A stretch of DNA of 64,000 nucleotides from Herbihabitans rhizosphaerae (GCF_004216555.1 NZ_SGWQ01000016.1:1-64000); one strand, 5' to 3'. Shown: positions 43,558 through 52,631, counted from the first letter of the stretch. Translations and numbers: made by a program. The notes: a model not told the origin generated them from the letters alone.

Positions 43558-44703
43558 ATGACGCACACACTGCCGACCGCTCGTGACTGTCCCTTCGATC
43601 CGCCCGTCGAGCTGCGAGAACGCGCCGAGCGTCCGATCAGCCGGCTGCGGTTCGCCGACGGTTCGCTCGGCTGGCTGGTGACCGACTACGCCGCGGCTCG
43701 CCACGTGCTGAGCGATTCCCGGTTCAGCACGGACCCGGCGCGCACGCGTTCACCTCTTCGTATCGATCACCAGGCGGCGCCTCCCGGCATGTTCCTGTTC
43801 ATGGACCCGCCGGACCACACGCGCTACCGGCGGCTGCTGATGGGCTTCTTCACCTTGCGGCGCGCCAGGGACATGGAGCCTCGCATCACGGCGATCGCCG
43901 AGGAGTTGGCCGACGATCTCACCTCGCCGGCCGATCTGGTGGAGTCCTTCGCGCTCCCGCTGGCGTCGCGCGTCGTGTGCGGCCTGCTCGGCGTCCCGTA
44001 CACCGATCACGAGTTCTTCGAGTACCAGACGCGGAACATGGTCGACCCGGCCCGGTCCTTCGAGGAGCGGCAGGCCGACAACGGCGTGATGTTCGAGTAT
44101 CTCGGGAAACTGGTGCGGCACAAGCGAACCGAGCCGGCCGACGATCTGCTGAGCGGCCTGCTGGAGCTGACCGACGATGAGCTCGTCGGCATCGGCCTGC
44201 TGCTGTTGTTCGCGGGGCACGAGACGACCGCGAACATGCTCGGGCTCGGGACGTTCGCGTTGTTGCAGCACCCTGATCAGTGGGCCGCCCTGCGCGCCGA
44301 TCCGGGCCGCCTGGACGGCGCGATCGAGGAGCTGCTCCGGTACCTGAGCATCGTGCAGTACGAGGTGAACCGGGCCGCCCTGGAGGACGTCGAGGTGGCG
44401 GGGCAGGTGATCGCGGCGGGCGAGCCCGTGCTGGTGTCCCTGCCGCTGGCCAACCGCGATTCGGCGCACTTTCCCGACGGCGAATCGTTGGACGTCGGCC
44501 GATCCGCCTCCGGGCACCTCGCGTTCGGGTTCGGCGTGCACCAGTGCCTCGGGCAGCACCTCGCGCGGATCGAGATGCGGGTCGGGTTCTCCACCCTGCT
44601 GCGACGATTCCCCGACCTGCGGCTGACCGTCCCCGCCGACGAGGTGCCACTGCGGGCCGGGCGCGGGATCTACGGCGTCGACCGGCTCCCGGTGGCCTGG
44701 TAG
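43558..44703 (+). CDS. Cytochrome P450
   Basis: The protein of about 381 residues starts at ATG 43558. All P450 landmarks are present: C-helix DPPDHTRYRRLLMGFF, I-helix LLFAGHETTANML, the ExxR motif in EELLRYLS, and the haem loop FGFGVHQCLGQHLAR with the Cys ligand. It resembles bacterial class I P450s that oxidise natural products. It is convergent with, and overlaps by 34 bases, the small SxtJ-like gene of the carbamoyltransferase operon, so a shared biosynthetic role is plausible. The ferredoxin partner is not in the window. Confidence 0.93.
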   Translation: MTHTLPTARDCPFDPPVELRERAERPISRLRFADGSLGWLVTDYAAARHVLSDSRFSTDPARTRSPLRIDHQAAPPGMFLFMDPPDHTRYRRLLMGFFTLRRARDMEPRITAIAEELADDLTSPADLVESFALPLASRVVCGLLGVPYTDHEFFEYQTRNMVDPARSFEERQADNGVMFEYLGKLVRHKRTEPADDLLSGLLELTDDELVGIGLLLLFAGHETTANMLGLGTFALLQHPDQWAALRADPGRLDGAIEELLRYLSIVQYEVNRAALEDVEVAGQVIAAGEPVLVSLPLANRDSAHFPDGESLDVGRSASGHLAFGFGVHQCLGQHLARIEMRVGFSTLLRRFPDLRLTVPADEVPLRAGRGIYGVDRLPVAW

Positions 44704-44852
44704 GTGCCGCGCGCGGTGTGCGCGCCGAGCCAGTAGCTGCCGGCCGAGCGGTCCAGCTGTCGGCTGAGCGGATCGCGCACCGCCCGGATGATCAGCCCGA
44801 CCGGGACGATCACCACGACGTACACGATCGCCAGCAACACGTTCCTGAGCAC
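44670..44852 (-). CDS. Small SxtJ-like membrane protein
   Basis: The 60-residue protein starts at GTG 44850-44852, with GAGAGAGGTG upstream. One TM segment (VLLAIVYVVVIVPVGLIIRA) is followed by RDPLSRQLDRSAGSYWLGA, which matches the end of SxtJ-family membrane proteins (PIGLLMR...DPL...FD...SYW). SxtJ-like genes accompany carbamoyltransferases of the SxtN/NodU type. Here it is 13 bp downstream of the carbamoyltransferase stop. The protein is shorter than typical SxtJ, keeping only the last TM and tail. Confidence 0.65.
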   Translation of the reverse strand: MLRNVLLAIVYVVVIVPVGLIIRAVRDPLSRQLDRSAGSYWLGAHTARGTYQATGSRSTP

Positions 44853-44865
44853 CGCGACACCTCTC

Positions 44866-46683
44866 TCAGTCCAGCGGAATGGCCGCACGCCAGTCCTCGT
44901 CGTCCGACCACTCGGGCTGGTCCGATTTTCGCAACAGGAAGTCGCCGAGCACGAGAATGTCGATGTTCGTGCGCATGAAACACCGGTAGGCGTCCTCCGG
45001 TGTGGCCACGATCGGCTCGCCGCGCACATTGAACGACGTGTTCACCAGAACCGGGCAACCGGTGCGTGATTCGAATTCCTTCAACAGTTCGTAGGATCGC
45101 GGATCGTCGTCGCGGGACACCGTCTGCACCCGCGCGGAATAGTCGACGTGGGTCACCGCGGGAATGGTCGACCGGCCGACCTGCAGCAGATCGAGGCCGC
45201 GCAGTCCGGCTTCGGAGATCTCGTGCCGCTGCTTGTCGGTCAACTGCGCGACGATCAACATGTACGGGCTGGCCTGCCCCAGCCGGAAGTACTCCTCAGC
45301 CGCTTCGGCGAGCACCATCGGCGCGAACGGGCGGAACGACTCGCGGAACTTGATCTTCTGGTTCATCGTCGACTGCATCGCGGGATCACGCGCGTCGCCG
45401 AGGATCGATCGCGACCCGAGTGCACGCGGCCCGAACTCCATGCGCCCCTGGAACCAGCCGACCACCTTGCCGTCCTCGAGTTCGGCGGCGACCCGGGGTG
45501 CCACCTCGTCAGCGGCCAGGTATTCGTGCGGAAGTCCTTTCGTGTCAACGAATTCCTGGATCTGATGCTCGTCGTAGCCCGGGCCGAGGCGCGCGCCGGA
45601 CATCGCGTCCCGGCCGGTGCCGACCTGCGGGCGATCAGTGCCGGCGGCCAGCAGCGCGGCGCCGAGCGCGCCGCCGGCGTCACCCGCGGCCGGCTGCACC
45701 CACAGCTCGTCCACGATCCCGGTGTCCACGATCCGTCCGTTCGCGACGCAGTTCAGCGCGACACCGCCGGCCAGGCACAGGCGTCGCTCGTCGGTCCGCT
45801 CGCAGGCGAACGCGGCCAGCCGCAGCATGATCTCCTCGGTCACCTGCTGCACCGAGGCGGCGAGATCGAATTCGCGCTGGGTCAGTTCGCCTTCCGGTTC
45901 CCGCCGAGGGCCGCCGAACAGCTCCTCGAATCGCCGGCCGGTCATCACCTGGCCGTAGAGGAATTCGAAGTATCGCGTGTCCAGCCGGAACGATCCGTCC
46001 GGCTTGATGTCGACCAGCTTGTCCCGGATCGTCGAGGCGAATCGCGGCTCGCCGTAGGGTGCGAGGCCCATCACTTTGTATTCACCGGAATCGACCTTGA
46101 ACCCGCAGAAATACGTGAACGCCGAGTAGAGCAGTCCGAGAGAATGCGGGAATCGAAGCTCCGTGACCGGCTCGATCCGATTGCCGACGCCGTGCCAGAT
46201 CGACGTGGTGGTCCATTCGCCGACACCGTCGACGCAGAGCACGGCGGCCGATTCGTACGGGCTGGGCAGGAACGCCGACGCGGCGTGCGACTCGTGGTGC
46301 CCGAAGCATTCCACCGCCGGCACCGCGCCGAGATCCAACTCGCCGAGCCGCTCGCGCACGGTGTCGGCCGTGCGCCGCTTCCAGCTCAGCCACTGCGGCA
46401 CGACCTGGCGAAACGACGTCCAGCCGCGCGGCGCGACGCTCGCGTAGGTGGCCAGGATTCTGCGGAACTTCAACTTCGGCTGTTCGTAGTAGGCCACGAC
46501 GTCCAGGTCGTCCAGCCGCGCGCCGGCCTCGTCCAGGCAGTACCGGACGGCGTGACCGGGGAACGACGGATCGTGCCGGCGCCGGCTGAACCGCTCCTCC
46601 TGCGCGGCCGCCACGATGCCGTGCTCACCGACCAGGGCGGCGGCACTGTCGTGGTAGTACGCCGAAATACCCAGAACGGTCAT
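44866..46683 (-). CDS. Carbamoyltransferase (NodU/CmcH/SxtN family)
   Basis: The 605-residue protein starts MTVLGISAYYHDSAAALV. The Kae1-like N-domain forms carbamoyl-adenylate using Fe bound by the HxxxH in HHESHAASA, with nucleotide motifs VLCVDGVGEW and GGVALNCVANGR. The C-terminal domain has GWFQGRMEFGPRALGSRSIL and LVNTSFNVRGEPIV. It transfers a carbamoyl group to a hydroxyl of a small molecule. The ATG overlaps the stop of the haem-oxygenase-like gene (ATGA). Order SGNH, small basic peptide, diiron enzyme, carbamoyltransferase, SxtJ-like suggests one operon. Confidence 0.95.
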   Translation of the reverse strand: MTVLGISAYYHDSAAALVGEHGIVAAAQEERFSRRRHDPSFPGHAVRYCLDEAGARLDDLDVVAYYEQPKLKFRRILATYASVAPRGWTSFRQVVPQWLSWKRRTADTVRERLGELDLGAVPAVECFGHHESHAASAFLPSPYESAAVLCVDGVGEWTTTSIWHGVGNRIEPVTELRFPHSLGLLYSAFTYFCGFKVDSGEYKVMGLAPYGEPRFASTIRDKLVDIKPDGSFRLDTRYFEFLYGQVMTGRRFEELFGGPRREPEGELTQREFDLAASVQQVTEEIMLRLAAFACERTDERRLCLAGGVALNCVANGRIVDTGIVDELWVQPAAGDAGGALGAALLAAGTDRPQVGTGRDAMSGARLGPGYDEHQIQEFVDTKGLPHEYLAADEVAPRVAAELEDGKVVGWFQGRMEFGPRALGSRSILGDARDPAMQSTMNQKIKFRESFRPFAPMVLAEAAEEYFRLGQASPYMLIVAQLTDKQRHEISEAGLRGLDLLQVGRSTIPAVTHVDYSARVQTVSRDDDPRSYELLKEFESRTGCPVLVNTSFNVRGEPIVATPEDAYRCFMRTNIDILVLGDFLLRKSDQPEWSDDEDWRAAIPLD

Positions 46684-48749
46684 GAGCGTCGACTCCTCGG
46701 AACGCGGGTGCGCAGCGCGGCGTAGGTCCGCGCGGCCGCACCGGTCGGTGGGCGCAGCGACCGGTAGCCGACTCTGATCCGCTCCCAGATGTCGCACCGC
46801 TGGTCGGATCCGCCGAGGCCGGCCAGATGGCTGTCGATCGCGTCCACCGCCCACGCCGAATGCCCGGTCGCCACGTTATCGATCGTGTTGTGCAGGTCGA
46901 CGAACTGCGTGCTGAACCCGTAGTGCTTCAACGCGATCCGCGCGCTGCGATACCCACCGCCGACGCCGGACAGCTCCATCGCCAGGTTCAGCCCGAGGAT
47001 CTCCGGCATGAACGTCTGCGGGAACCGCGAGATCGACAGCCAGTAGACCGGCAGCGCGAACGACTCGGCGCGGAAGCCGGCGTACTCGGCGAAACTCGGC
47101 GACACCGTCGGCGGCAGGTCGATTCCCATGTCCCGCAACAGGTTCCGGTAGATCCGGGGATGGTTGATGTCCATCTCGCCGTTGCCCAGCTCGTCCCAGT
47201 AGGTCTGGAACAGGAAGTGCCCGGCGGCCGAGGAGGCGAGTCGATAATCGGTGAAACCCTGCAGCCAGCCGCCGTCGATCATGATCAGCGGAGCCAGTTG
47301 CAGGGTCGAGTCGATCAGCTCGTCGCGGGTCGGCAGCGGAGTGTCGCTCTCGTCGAACTCCCGTCCGTGGCGATCGTGCTCCTGCTCCAGCCAGGTACGC
47401 AGTCCGCTGTCGCGGTCCCACTCGCGCGGGAGCTGGTGCGCGTGGTCGAGCCGGTAGCGGGAGCGGGCCAGCCAGCGGGCGACGTAGCCGCGCGCGAACC
47501 GGCGCAGCGGCTCGGAACCGTCGCGGCTGAGCAGCGCGGTGTAGGCGGCGCGGAGGTTCGCCGGCTGCTGTCCGGTGGCCGGCGCGGGGGCATGGCCGGC
47601 CACCGGACGATCACCATGGCGGTGCCACGAGCGCTGGGCTTCCCGCAACGGTTCCGCTTCGCCGTCCGCGCGCGGCAGGGCGCTGATCCACCGGCGGATG
47701 ACGGCGAGCTCGTCGTCGGTGAAGATCCGGAACATCGGGCCTTTCGGGCCGATCAACCCGCGCAGCAGCGGGCTCCGGTCCGGCTCTCCCGGGCGCACCA
47801 GCGGGCTGTTGGCCAACGCGGCGAGGAACTGGCTGGGGCCAGAATCCACGTTGGCGAACCATTCGGCGAGTGGGCGACCGTCGAGTTTGTATCGGGCGTG
47901 GTAGACCGCCGCCTGGCGCGCCCGCGCGTAGATCAGGCGCCACATGTCGTAGTCGGGGGAGGTGCTCAGCCCGGCCTCGCGCAGCAGGCTCGCGCACCAT
48001 CGGCGCAGTTCGCCGGCGGCCCAGTGGAATCCGGTGCGCACGGTCGTCTCGTCGAACGCGCGCACGGCGTCCCGCGCCCGGTCCAGCGCGGGCCGCGGGT
48101 CACCCTCGCGTGCCGCGCCGAGGTCCAGGTCGCGGCGCACGTCCTCGCCGAGTTCGATCGCGGCGAGTGGTGGCGGCAGGCCGACCGCGCGCAAGCACAG
48201 GTCGGCACCGAGCAGTTCGCCGGAGAACCGGTCGGGCAGGCGGCTCATCGCGAGCAGCAGTCCGGGGAACCGGAAACTGAAACCCTCGATCCGCTCGTGT
48301 CCGGTGAGCTGGAGATCCGTCTCGTGGTCGCCGATCCGGTGCCGCCGCAGCACTTCGCGGAACACGCTGCCGCGGTCGGCGAACGCGTGACCGACGCCGA
48401 TGTCGGACGCGTACAGCGACAGCACGTGCAGCGCCGGCTCGGTCTCCGCGTTGCCGGCACTGGACATCCACTGCAGCCACGCGCCGGCCGACAGCGCCAG
48501 CGGCGAGCAGTTGAGCAGCGTGTAGCGGACGGTCGGGTCGCCGCCGTCACGCAGAACCTCGGCGAACCGTGCTGTTTCGTCGGTGCACCAGGACCGGACT
48601 TCGGCGATCAGGTCGTCGATGTCGGCCGGCTCGTCGGCCGCGTCGGCGAGTGCGGCCGCGACGTCGGCGGCCGATGGCGGACTCTCCGGGTCCAGCGCCC
48701 GCAGATATCTGGTCCGATCGTCGAGAATCGGTTCGGCCGTGGTCGACAT
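46680..48749 (-). CDS. Haem-oxygenase-like (iron-containing redox enzyme) protein
   Basis: The 689-residue protein has a C-terminal haem-oxygenase-like diiron oxidase fold: DELGNGEMDINHPRIYRNLL (Glu/His ligands), MPEILGLNLAMELSGVGG, and DLHNTIDNVATGHSAWAVDA around residue 620, the usual late His/Asp/His ligands. An N-terminal half of about 400 residues has helical segments (LHVLSLYASDIGVGHAFADR) that may be a second, degenerate copy of the fold. Related enzymes make N-oxygenated or C-C-cleaved products. Coupled to the carbamoyltransferase gene by overlap. Confidence 0.82.
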   Translation of the reverse strand: MSTTAEPILDDRTRYLRALDPESPPSAADVAAALADAADEPADIDDLIAEVRSWCTDETARFAEVLRDGGDPTVRYTLLNCSPLALSAGAWLQWMSSAGNAETEPALHVLSLYASDIGVGHAFADRGSVFREVLRRHRIGDHETDLQLTGHERIEGFSFRFPGLLLAMSRLPDRFSGELLGADLCLRAVGLPPPLAAIELGEDVRRDLDLGAAREGDPRPALDRARDAVRAFDETTVRTGFHWAAGELRRWCASLLREAGLSTSPDYDMWRLIYARARQAAVYHARYKLDGRPLAEWFANVDSGPSQFLAALANSPLVRPGEPDRSPLLRGLIGPKGPMFRIFTDDELAVIRRWISALPRADGEAEPLREAQRSWHRHGDRPVAGHAPAPATGQQPANLRAAYTALLSRDGSEPLRRFARGYVARWLARSRYRLDHAHQLPREWDRDSGLRTWLEQEHDRHGREFDESDTPLPTRDELIDSTLQLAPLIMIDGGWLQGFTDYRLASSAAGHFLFQTYWDELGNGEMDINHPRIYRNLLRDMGIDLPPTVSPSFAEYAGFRAESFALPVYWLSISRFPQTFMPEILGLNLAMELSGVGGGYRSARIALKHYGFSTQFVDLHNTIDNVATGHSAWAVDAIDSHLAGLGGSDQRCDIWERIRVGYRSLRPPTGAAARTYAALRTRVPRSRRS

Positions 48750-48752
48750 CGG

Positions 48753-48839
48753 TCAGAACATCGGATAGATCGAGCTTTCCTTGCCGCGCTTCTTCTTCTT
48801 TTTGCGCCCCTTGAAGAAGGCGATCAGCTTACGGAACAT
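48753..48839 (-). CDS. 28-residue basic peptide, possible minimal DUF5989-like protein
   Basis: The short ORF encodes MFRKLIAFFKGRKKKKKRGK followed by ESSIYPMF. GGGGTG lies 5 bases before its ATG (48837-48839), and it sits 11 bp after the SGNH stop and 3 bp before the haem-oxygenase-like start, so translation is well supported. Its start (FFKGRKK) and end (IYPMF) recall DUF5989 proteins that accompany SxtN-type carbamoyltransferases, but the membrane segment is missing. It may be a reduced DUF5989, a membrane-surface peptide or a substrate. Confidence 0.6.
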   Translation of the reverse strand: MFRKLIAFFKGRKKKKKRGKESSIYPMF

Positions 48840-48850
48840 CGTTCCACCCC

Positions 48851-49876
48851 CTACAAATCGAGCTCGGCCGTGATGATCGCCGCGACGAGTTCGTTGCCGT
48901 CGTCGGTGAGGTGCACCTTGTCGAAGAAGATCCACTGTTCGGCGGTCACCTTCTCCGCGACCGCCTTGTTCGTGTCGATGAACGGGATATCGCGATCGGC
49001 GCAGAACTTCTCGATCAGGCCCGCGTATTCCTTGTGCACCGCCGGATCGACGGCCGCATTGAACAGCGCCCACATGGCGGCCCGCTCTTCGTCTTTCTCG
49101 TCCGCTTCGATCAGCAGTTTCTCTTCGGTGGAGTAGGGCTTTCCGGTCCACGGCAGAGTCGGCTGCAACGCGAAATGCAGGCGCGCGCCGGTCGGCGTGA
49201 CGACGTCTCGGAGAACGTCCAGATCCCGCCGTAGGTTGCGAATGGCGATGTCGATCCGTTCCTCGACGGACGGCGTCTTCGGCTCGGGCTCGGCTCGCTT
49301 GCCGCGCAGTCCGACCTTCTCGGCCACCCTGGCCAGCGCGCTCTGTCCCCACTGCGGGTGCGCCATCTCCGGCACGCCGAGCTGGGTGAAGAACTCGCCC
49401 GAGAAGAAGAACTGGCCATAGCCTTTGTCGGAGTTCGGCAGGCCGGCGGTGATCAGATTGTTGAGCCCGGAGAAGACGACGACATCACGCGGCTGCGGCA
49501 GTTCGTGCCGGTGCAGCATGAACAGGATCAGCTCTTGGGTCGAATTCAAGGCGGGTGCGCCGAAGTTGAGCCACGGCGTGCCGGAGGGGCCGTTCGAGAG
49601 GAACGACGAAATCGTCTTGTGGTCGCTCGACGAACCGAAGCCGAATGCGGGGGACGCGCCGAGCAGCACGTTCACCGGTCCGTCGGGAAGTGCGTCCAGT
49701 GAGGCGGGGCCGGCCGGGCCGTGGGTGACGCGGAATCCCGCTGAATCGGTGTTGAGAGCCGATGACGTGAAGTCGGTGCGGTTGAAGAACATCACGTACG
49801 GCAGCCAGCGGATATCGCCGGTGGTGAACTCCTCGTAGCATTCGATTTCAGGTATCAGCCGCTTTCGCTGCTCCAT
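48851..49876 (-). CDS. SGNH-hydrolase-like protein of the carbamoyltransferase operon
   Basis: The 341-residue protein has an SGNH-like core: VNVLLGASPAFGFGSSSD where GDS is usual (Ser retained in GAS), SGLNNL, and the C-terminal FFDKVHLTDDGNEL carrying the D-x-x-H dyad. N-terminal DFTSSALNTDSAGFRVTHG resembles sugar O-acyltransferase/esterase-like proteins found with SxtN-type carbamoyltransferases. Probable acyl ester or acyl transfer chemistry on the same product. It is the first gene of the minus-strand operon; 49877-50032 before truB holds the promoters. Confidence 0.75.
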   Translation of the reverse strand: MEQRKRLIPEIECYEEFTTGDIRWLPYVMFFNRTDFTSSALNTDSAGFRVTHGPAGPASLDALPDGPVNVLLGASPAFGFGSSSDHKTISSFLSNGPSGTPWLNFGAPALNSTQELILFMLHRHELPQPRDVVVFSGLNNLITAGLPNSDKGYGQFFFSGEFFTQLGVPEMAHPQWGQSALARVAEKVGLRGKRAEPEPKTPSVEERIDIAIRNLRRDLDVLRDVVTPTGARLHFALQPTLPWTGKPYSTEEKLLIEADEKDEERAAMWALFNAAVDPAVHKEYAGLIEKFCADRDIPFIDTNKAVAEKVTAEQWIFFDKVHLTDDGNELVAAIITAELDL

Positions 49877-50032
49877 CGAGAAGCCCCCACTTGTTCACGC
49901 ACGTCGTTGGTTCTTCACCGAACGGTAGGGCGGGTGTGCGAGCTGTGAACACGGTCGGCTGAGACAACTGGGGTCGGACAGGGGATCGGTACTGGCGTAG
50001 GGGTGTATCCGCCGGCGTGGCACGATCGCGGA

Positions 50033-50917
50033 ATGGCAGAAGCTGGCCTGGTCATCGTGGACAAGCCGGGCGGGATGACGTCGCACGACGTCGTGGCCCG
50101 CGTTCGGCGGATCATGCGCACACGCAAAGTCGGTCATGCCGGCACGCTCGATCCGATGGCTACCGGTGTTCTGGTGCTGGGCATCGAGCGCGCGACGAAG
50201 CTGCTTGGTCACCTCGCGCTGGATCGCAAGAGCTATCTCGCGACGATTCGGCTTGGTGCGTCGACCACGACTGATGACGCTGAGGGTGAGGCGTTGTCGG
50301 TGATCGACTCGGTGAAGCTGGACGCGGTGCGGGACAACGACATCGATGACGGTGTGGCGGCGCTGACGGGTGGCATCGAGCAGGTGCCGAGTGCGGTCAG
50401 TGCGGTGAAGGTGGACGGGGAGCGGGCGTACAAACGGGTGCGCGCGGGGGAGACGGTGGAGTTGGCGGCGCGTCCGGTGACGGTGCATCGGTTCGACGTG
50501 TTGGCGCGGCGGCGTGGTTCTGACGGGTACGACCTGGACGTGATGGTCGACTGTTCGTCGGGGACGTATGTGCGGGCGTTGGCTCGGGATCTCGGGGCGG
50601 CGTTGGGGGTTGGCGGGCATTTGACGGCGTTGCGGCGGACGACGGTGGGGCCGTTCGGTCTTTCTGTGGCGCGCACGTTGTCTGCTTTGGAGGAGCGGGC
50701 GGAGTTGTCGCTGGATCTGGATTCTGCGGTGGCGGCGGCGTTTCCTCGGGTTGATGTGGATGCACGGGTGGCGGCGGCGATTGGGTATGGGCAGCGGGTG
50801 CCGGCTGCTGGGGTGAGTGGCACGTATGGGGTGTTTGGGCCGGACGGGGTGGCTATTGCTCTCATGGTGGACTCTGGGGAGAGTGCACGGTCTCTCGTGG
50901 TGCTTCGGCCTTCTTAG
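50033..50917 (+). CDS. truB: tRNA pseudouridine(55) synthase TruB
   Basis: TruB converts U55 in the T-loop of tRNA to pseudouridine. The 294-residue protein has VIVDKPGGMTSHDVV, the catalytic GHAGTLDPMATGVL (Asp40), KSYLATIRLG, VPSAVSAVKVDGERAYKRVR and GTYVRALARDLG. The C-terminal extension after residue 225 is the actinobacterial type. ATG 50033 is the natural start. It resumes the rbfA-truB-ribF backbone after the accessory region. Confidence 0.96.
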   Translation: MAEAGLVIVDKPGGMTSHDVVARVRRIMRTRKVGHAGTLDPMATGVLVLGIERATKLLGHLALDRKSYLATIRLGASTTTDDAEGEALSVIDSVKLDAVRDNDIDDGVAALTGGIEQVPSAVSAVKVDGERAYKRVRAGETVELAARPVTVHRFDVLARRRGSDGYDLDVMVDCSSGTYVRALARDLGAALGVGGHLTALRRTTVGPFGLSVARTLSALEERAELSLDLDSAVAAAFPRVDVDARVAAAIGYGQRVPAAGVSGTYGVFGPDGVAIALMVDSGESARSLVVLRPS

Positions 50918-51083
50918 GTGCACTTTCTGTCGTTTGGCTGCCGCGGCGGTCGCCGGTTGCGGGTGGCACATTGCGCGGGTGTTCCGGCGACCGCCTTGCC
51001 AACGGGATTAGGGCACGCCTTTTGCTTTGTGGGTCACCTTTAATGGGTGACGTTTTGGGGTTGGGCGGCGGTAATATTGGGGT

Positions 51084-51597
51084 ATGGAAGACGTTTTGCT
51101 CCTGGGGAGATGTTGGGTTTTGTGGAGCGGAAGATTGCGGGGCTTCAAACGCAGCGGGTGCGAATGCTGGATATGTTCGCGAAGCGGCGGAATACGGAGA
51201 ACGCGCCCGAAGAGGTTGGGATGTGTTTGAAGTGGGCGCCTGGGTACGCGGGGAACCATCCGTCGTCGGGAATGGTGACCGATGTTGGGCGGAAACGGTA
51301 TCCCCGGCTGCGATGGCGGAGAATGTGCGGATGCGACATCCGCGATGTACCTATCCCGGGTGTAACCGCCCGTCGACCCGCTGCCAGCTTGACCACACCG
51401 CTCGACACGCTGACTTCGGGCGCACGTGTGTCTGCAATCTGAACCCGCGCTGCGAGCGGCACAATCTGTGCAAGGAGAAGCCCGGCTGGGTTGTCGAACA
51501 GCCCGAACCCGACGTGGTGATCACGACCAGTCCACTGGGCGACACCGTGGCCGTCCGGGCCGAACCGATCGCCGAACCTGGTCCGCCGCCGTTCTGA
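51084..51597 (+). pseudogene. DUF222/HNH endonuclease pseudogene
   Basis: Fragments of one DUF222-HNH gene occur in different frames. An N-terminal piece reads EMLGFVERKIAGLQTQRVRM then EEVGMCLKWAPG, and a C-terminal piece in another frame reads RCTYPGCNRPSTRCQLDHTARH, CNLNPRCERHNLCKEKPGW, the HNH domain. The central part is deleted, since about 60 codons stand for what is usually about 200. The likely original ATG is at 51084. This is the second decayed member of the family in the window, the other being at 55-276. The short region before it (50918-51083) is empty. Confidence 0.7.
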
Positions 51598-51627
51598 TGG
51601 CGTCGGCTCGTCAACTAGGGTGATTCC

Positions 51628-52590
51628 GTGCAACGGTGGCGCGGTCTGGAGAACCTTCCCGGCGGATGGGGTCGCTGCGTGGCGACCATCGGCGTGTTCG
51701 ACGGCGTGCACAGAGGCCACAGCGAGCTGATCGGCCGTGCCGTGTCGCTCGCCGAGCAGCGCGGTGTGCCGAGCGTGCTGATGACCTTCGACCCGCACCC
51801 GTCCGAGGTGGTGCGGCCGGGCAGCCATCCCGCGCAGCTCACCACGTTGCGGCGCAAGGCGGAACTGGTCGAGCAACTGGGCGTGGACGTGTTCTGCGTG
51901 CTGCCGTTCACCCCGGAGCTGTCCAAGGTCCCGGCCGACGAGTTCGTGCACGAGGTGCTGGTCGACCGCCTGCACGTCGCCGCCGTCGTCGTGGGGGAGA
52001 ACTTCACCTTCGGGCACAAGGCTGCCGGCAACGTGGACCTGTTGCGGCGCTTGGGAAGTCGGTTCGGCTTCACTGTCGAGGGAGCCAAGCTGGTGACGGC
52101 CGCCGGTGCTGGCGAGGCCGATGCTGGTAGCGAGATCACCTTCTCCTCCACCTACATCCGGGCTTGCATCGACGCCGGTGACGTGGCCGCCGCAGCCGCC
52201 GCACTGGGGCGGCCGCACCGGTTGGAGGGCATCGTCGTTCGTGGTGACCGACGCGGCCGGGAACTTGGGTTTCCCACCGCGAACCTCTCCACTCCACGGT
52301 TCGCAGCCATTCCCGCTGACGGGATCTACGCCGGCCGCTTCACCTTGCTCGGCTCGGACCGCACCCTGACCGCCGCGATCTCCGTGGGTACCAATCCCAC
52401 GTTCTCCGGGCGGGAACGCAGGGTCGAGGCATACGTCCTCGACGTGGACGAGGACTTCTACGGCCAGCGCGTCGGGTTCGACTTCGTCACACACCTGCGC
52501 GGCATGGAGAAATTCACCTCCACCGACGCCCTCATCGCGACGATGCACGAGGACGTGCGCCGCACGCGCGAACTCCTCGACGACGCGTGA
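51628..52590 (+). CDS. ribF: Bifunctional riboflavin kinase/FAD synthetase
   Basis: The 320-residue protein makes FMN and FAD. The N-terminal nucleotidyltransferase domain has ATIGVFDGVHRGHSELIGRA, TFDPHPSEVV and GENFTFGHKAAG; STYIRACIDAGD follows. The C-terminal flavokinase domain has RRGRELGFPTANL, DGIYAGRF, SVGTNPTFSGRERRVEAYVLD and HLRGMEKF. The start is GTG 51628. Its usual neighbours truB and rpsO are on either side, apart from inserted genes. A terminator follows immediately. Confidence 0.97.
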   Translation: MQRWRGLENLPGGWGRCVATIGVFDGVHRGHSELIGRAVSLAEQRGVPSVLMTFDPHPSEVVRPGSHPAQLTTLRRKAELVEQLGVDVFCVLPFTPELSKVPADEFVHEVLVDRLHVAAVVVGENFTFGHKAAGNVDLLRRLGSRFGFTVEGAKLVTAAGAGEADAGSEITFSSTYIRACIDAGDVAAAAAALGRPHRLEGIVVRGDRRGRELGFPTANLSTPRFAAIPADGIYAGRFTLLGSDRTLTAAISVGTNPTFSGRERRVEAYVLDVDEDFYGQRVGFDFVTHLRGMEKFTSTDALIATMHEDVRRTRELLDDA

Positions 52591-52620
52591 CCACCCATCT
52601 CACCGAGGTGAGGTGGGTGG
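52591..52620. terminator. Bidirectional hairpin terminator
   Basis: CCACCCATCTCACC (52591-52604) pairs with GGTGAGGTGGGTGG (52607-52620), 13 of 14 positions plus one G-U in RNA, directly after the ribF stop and before the stop of the convergent subtilase gene. Confidence 0.7.
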
Positions 52621-52631
52621 CACTCGCGGGC

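Noticed and set aside
45148..49136. Long plus-strand ORFs opposite the carbamoyltransferase operon
   Set aside because: Antisense shadows with His/Arg-rich random composition; the minus strand carries conserved enzymes with overlapping starts.
50918..51083. Possible small gene between truB and the HNH pseudogene
   Set aside because: Only short frames without ribosome-binding sites; probably decayed sequence.
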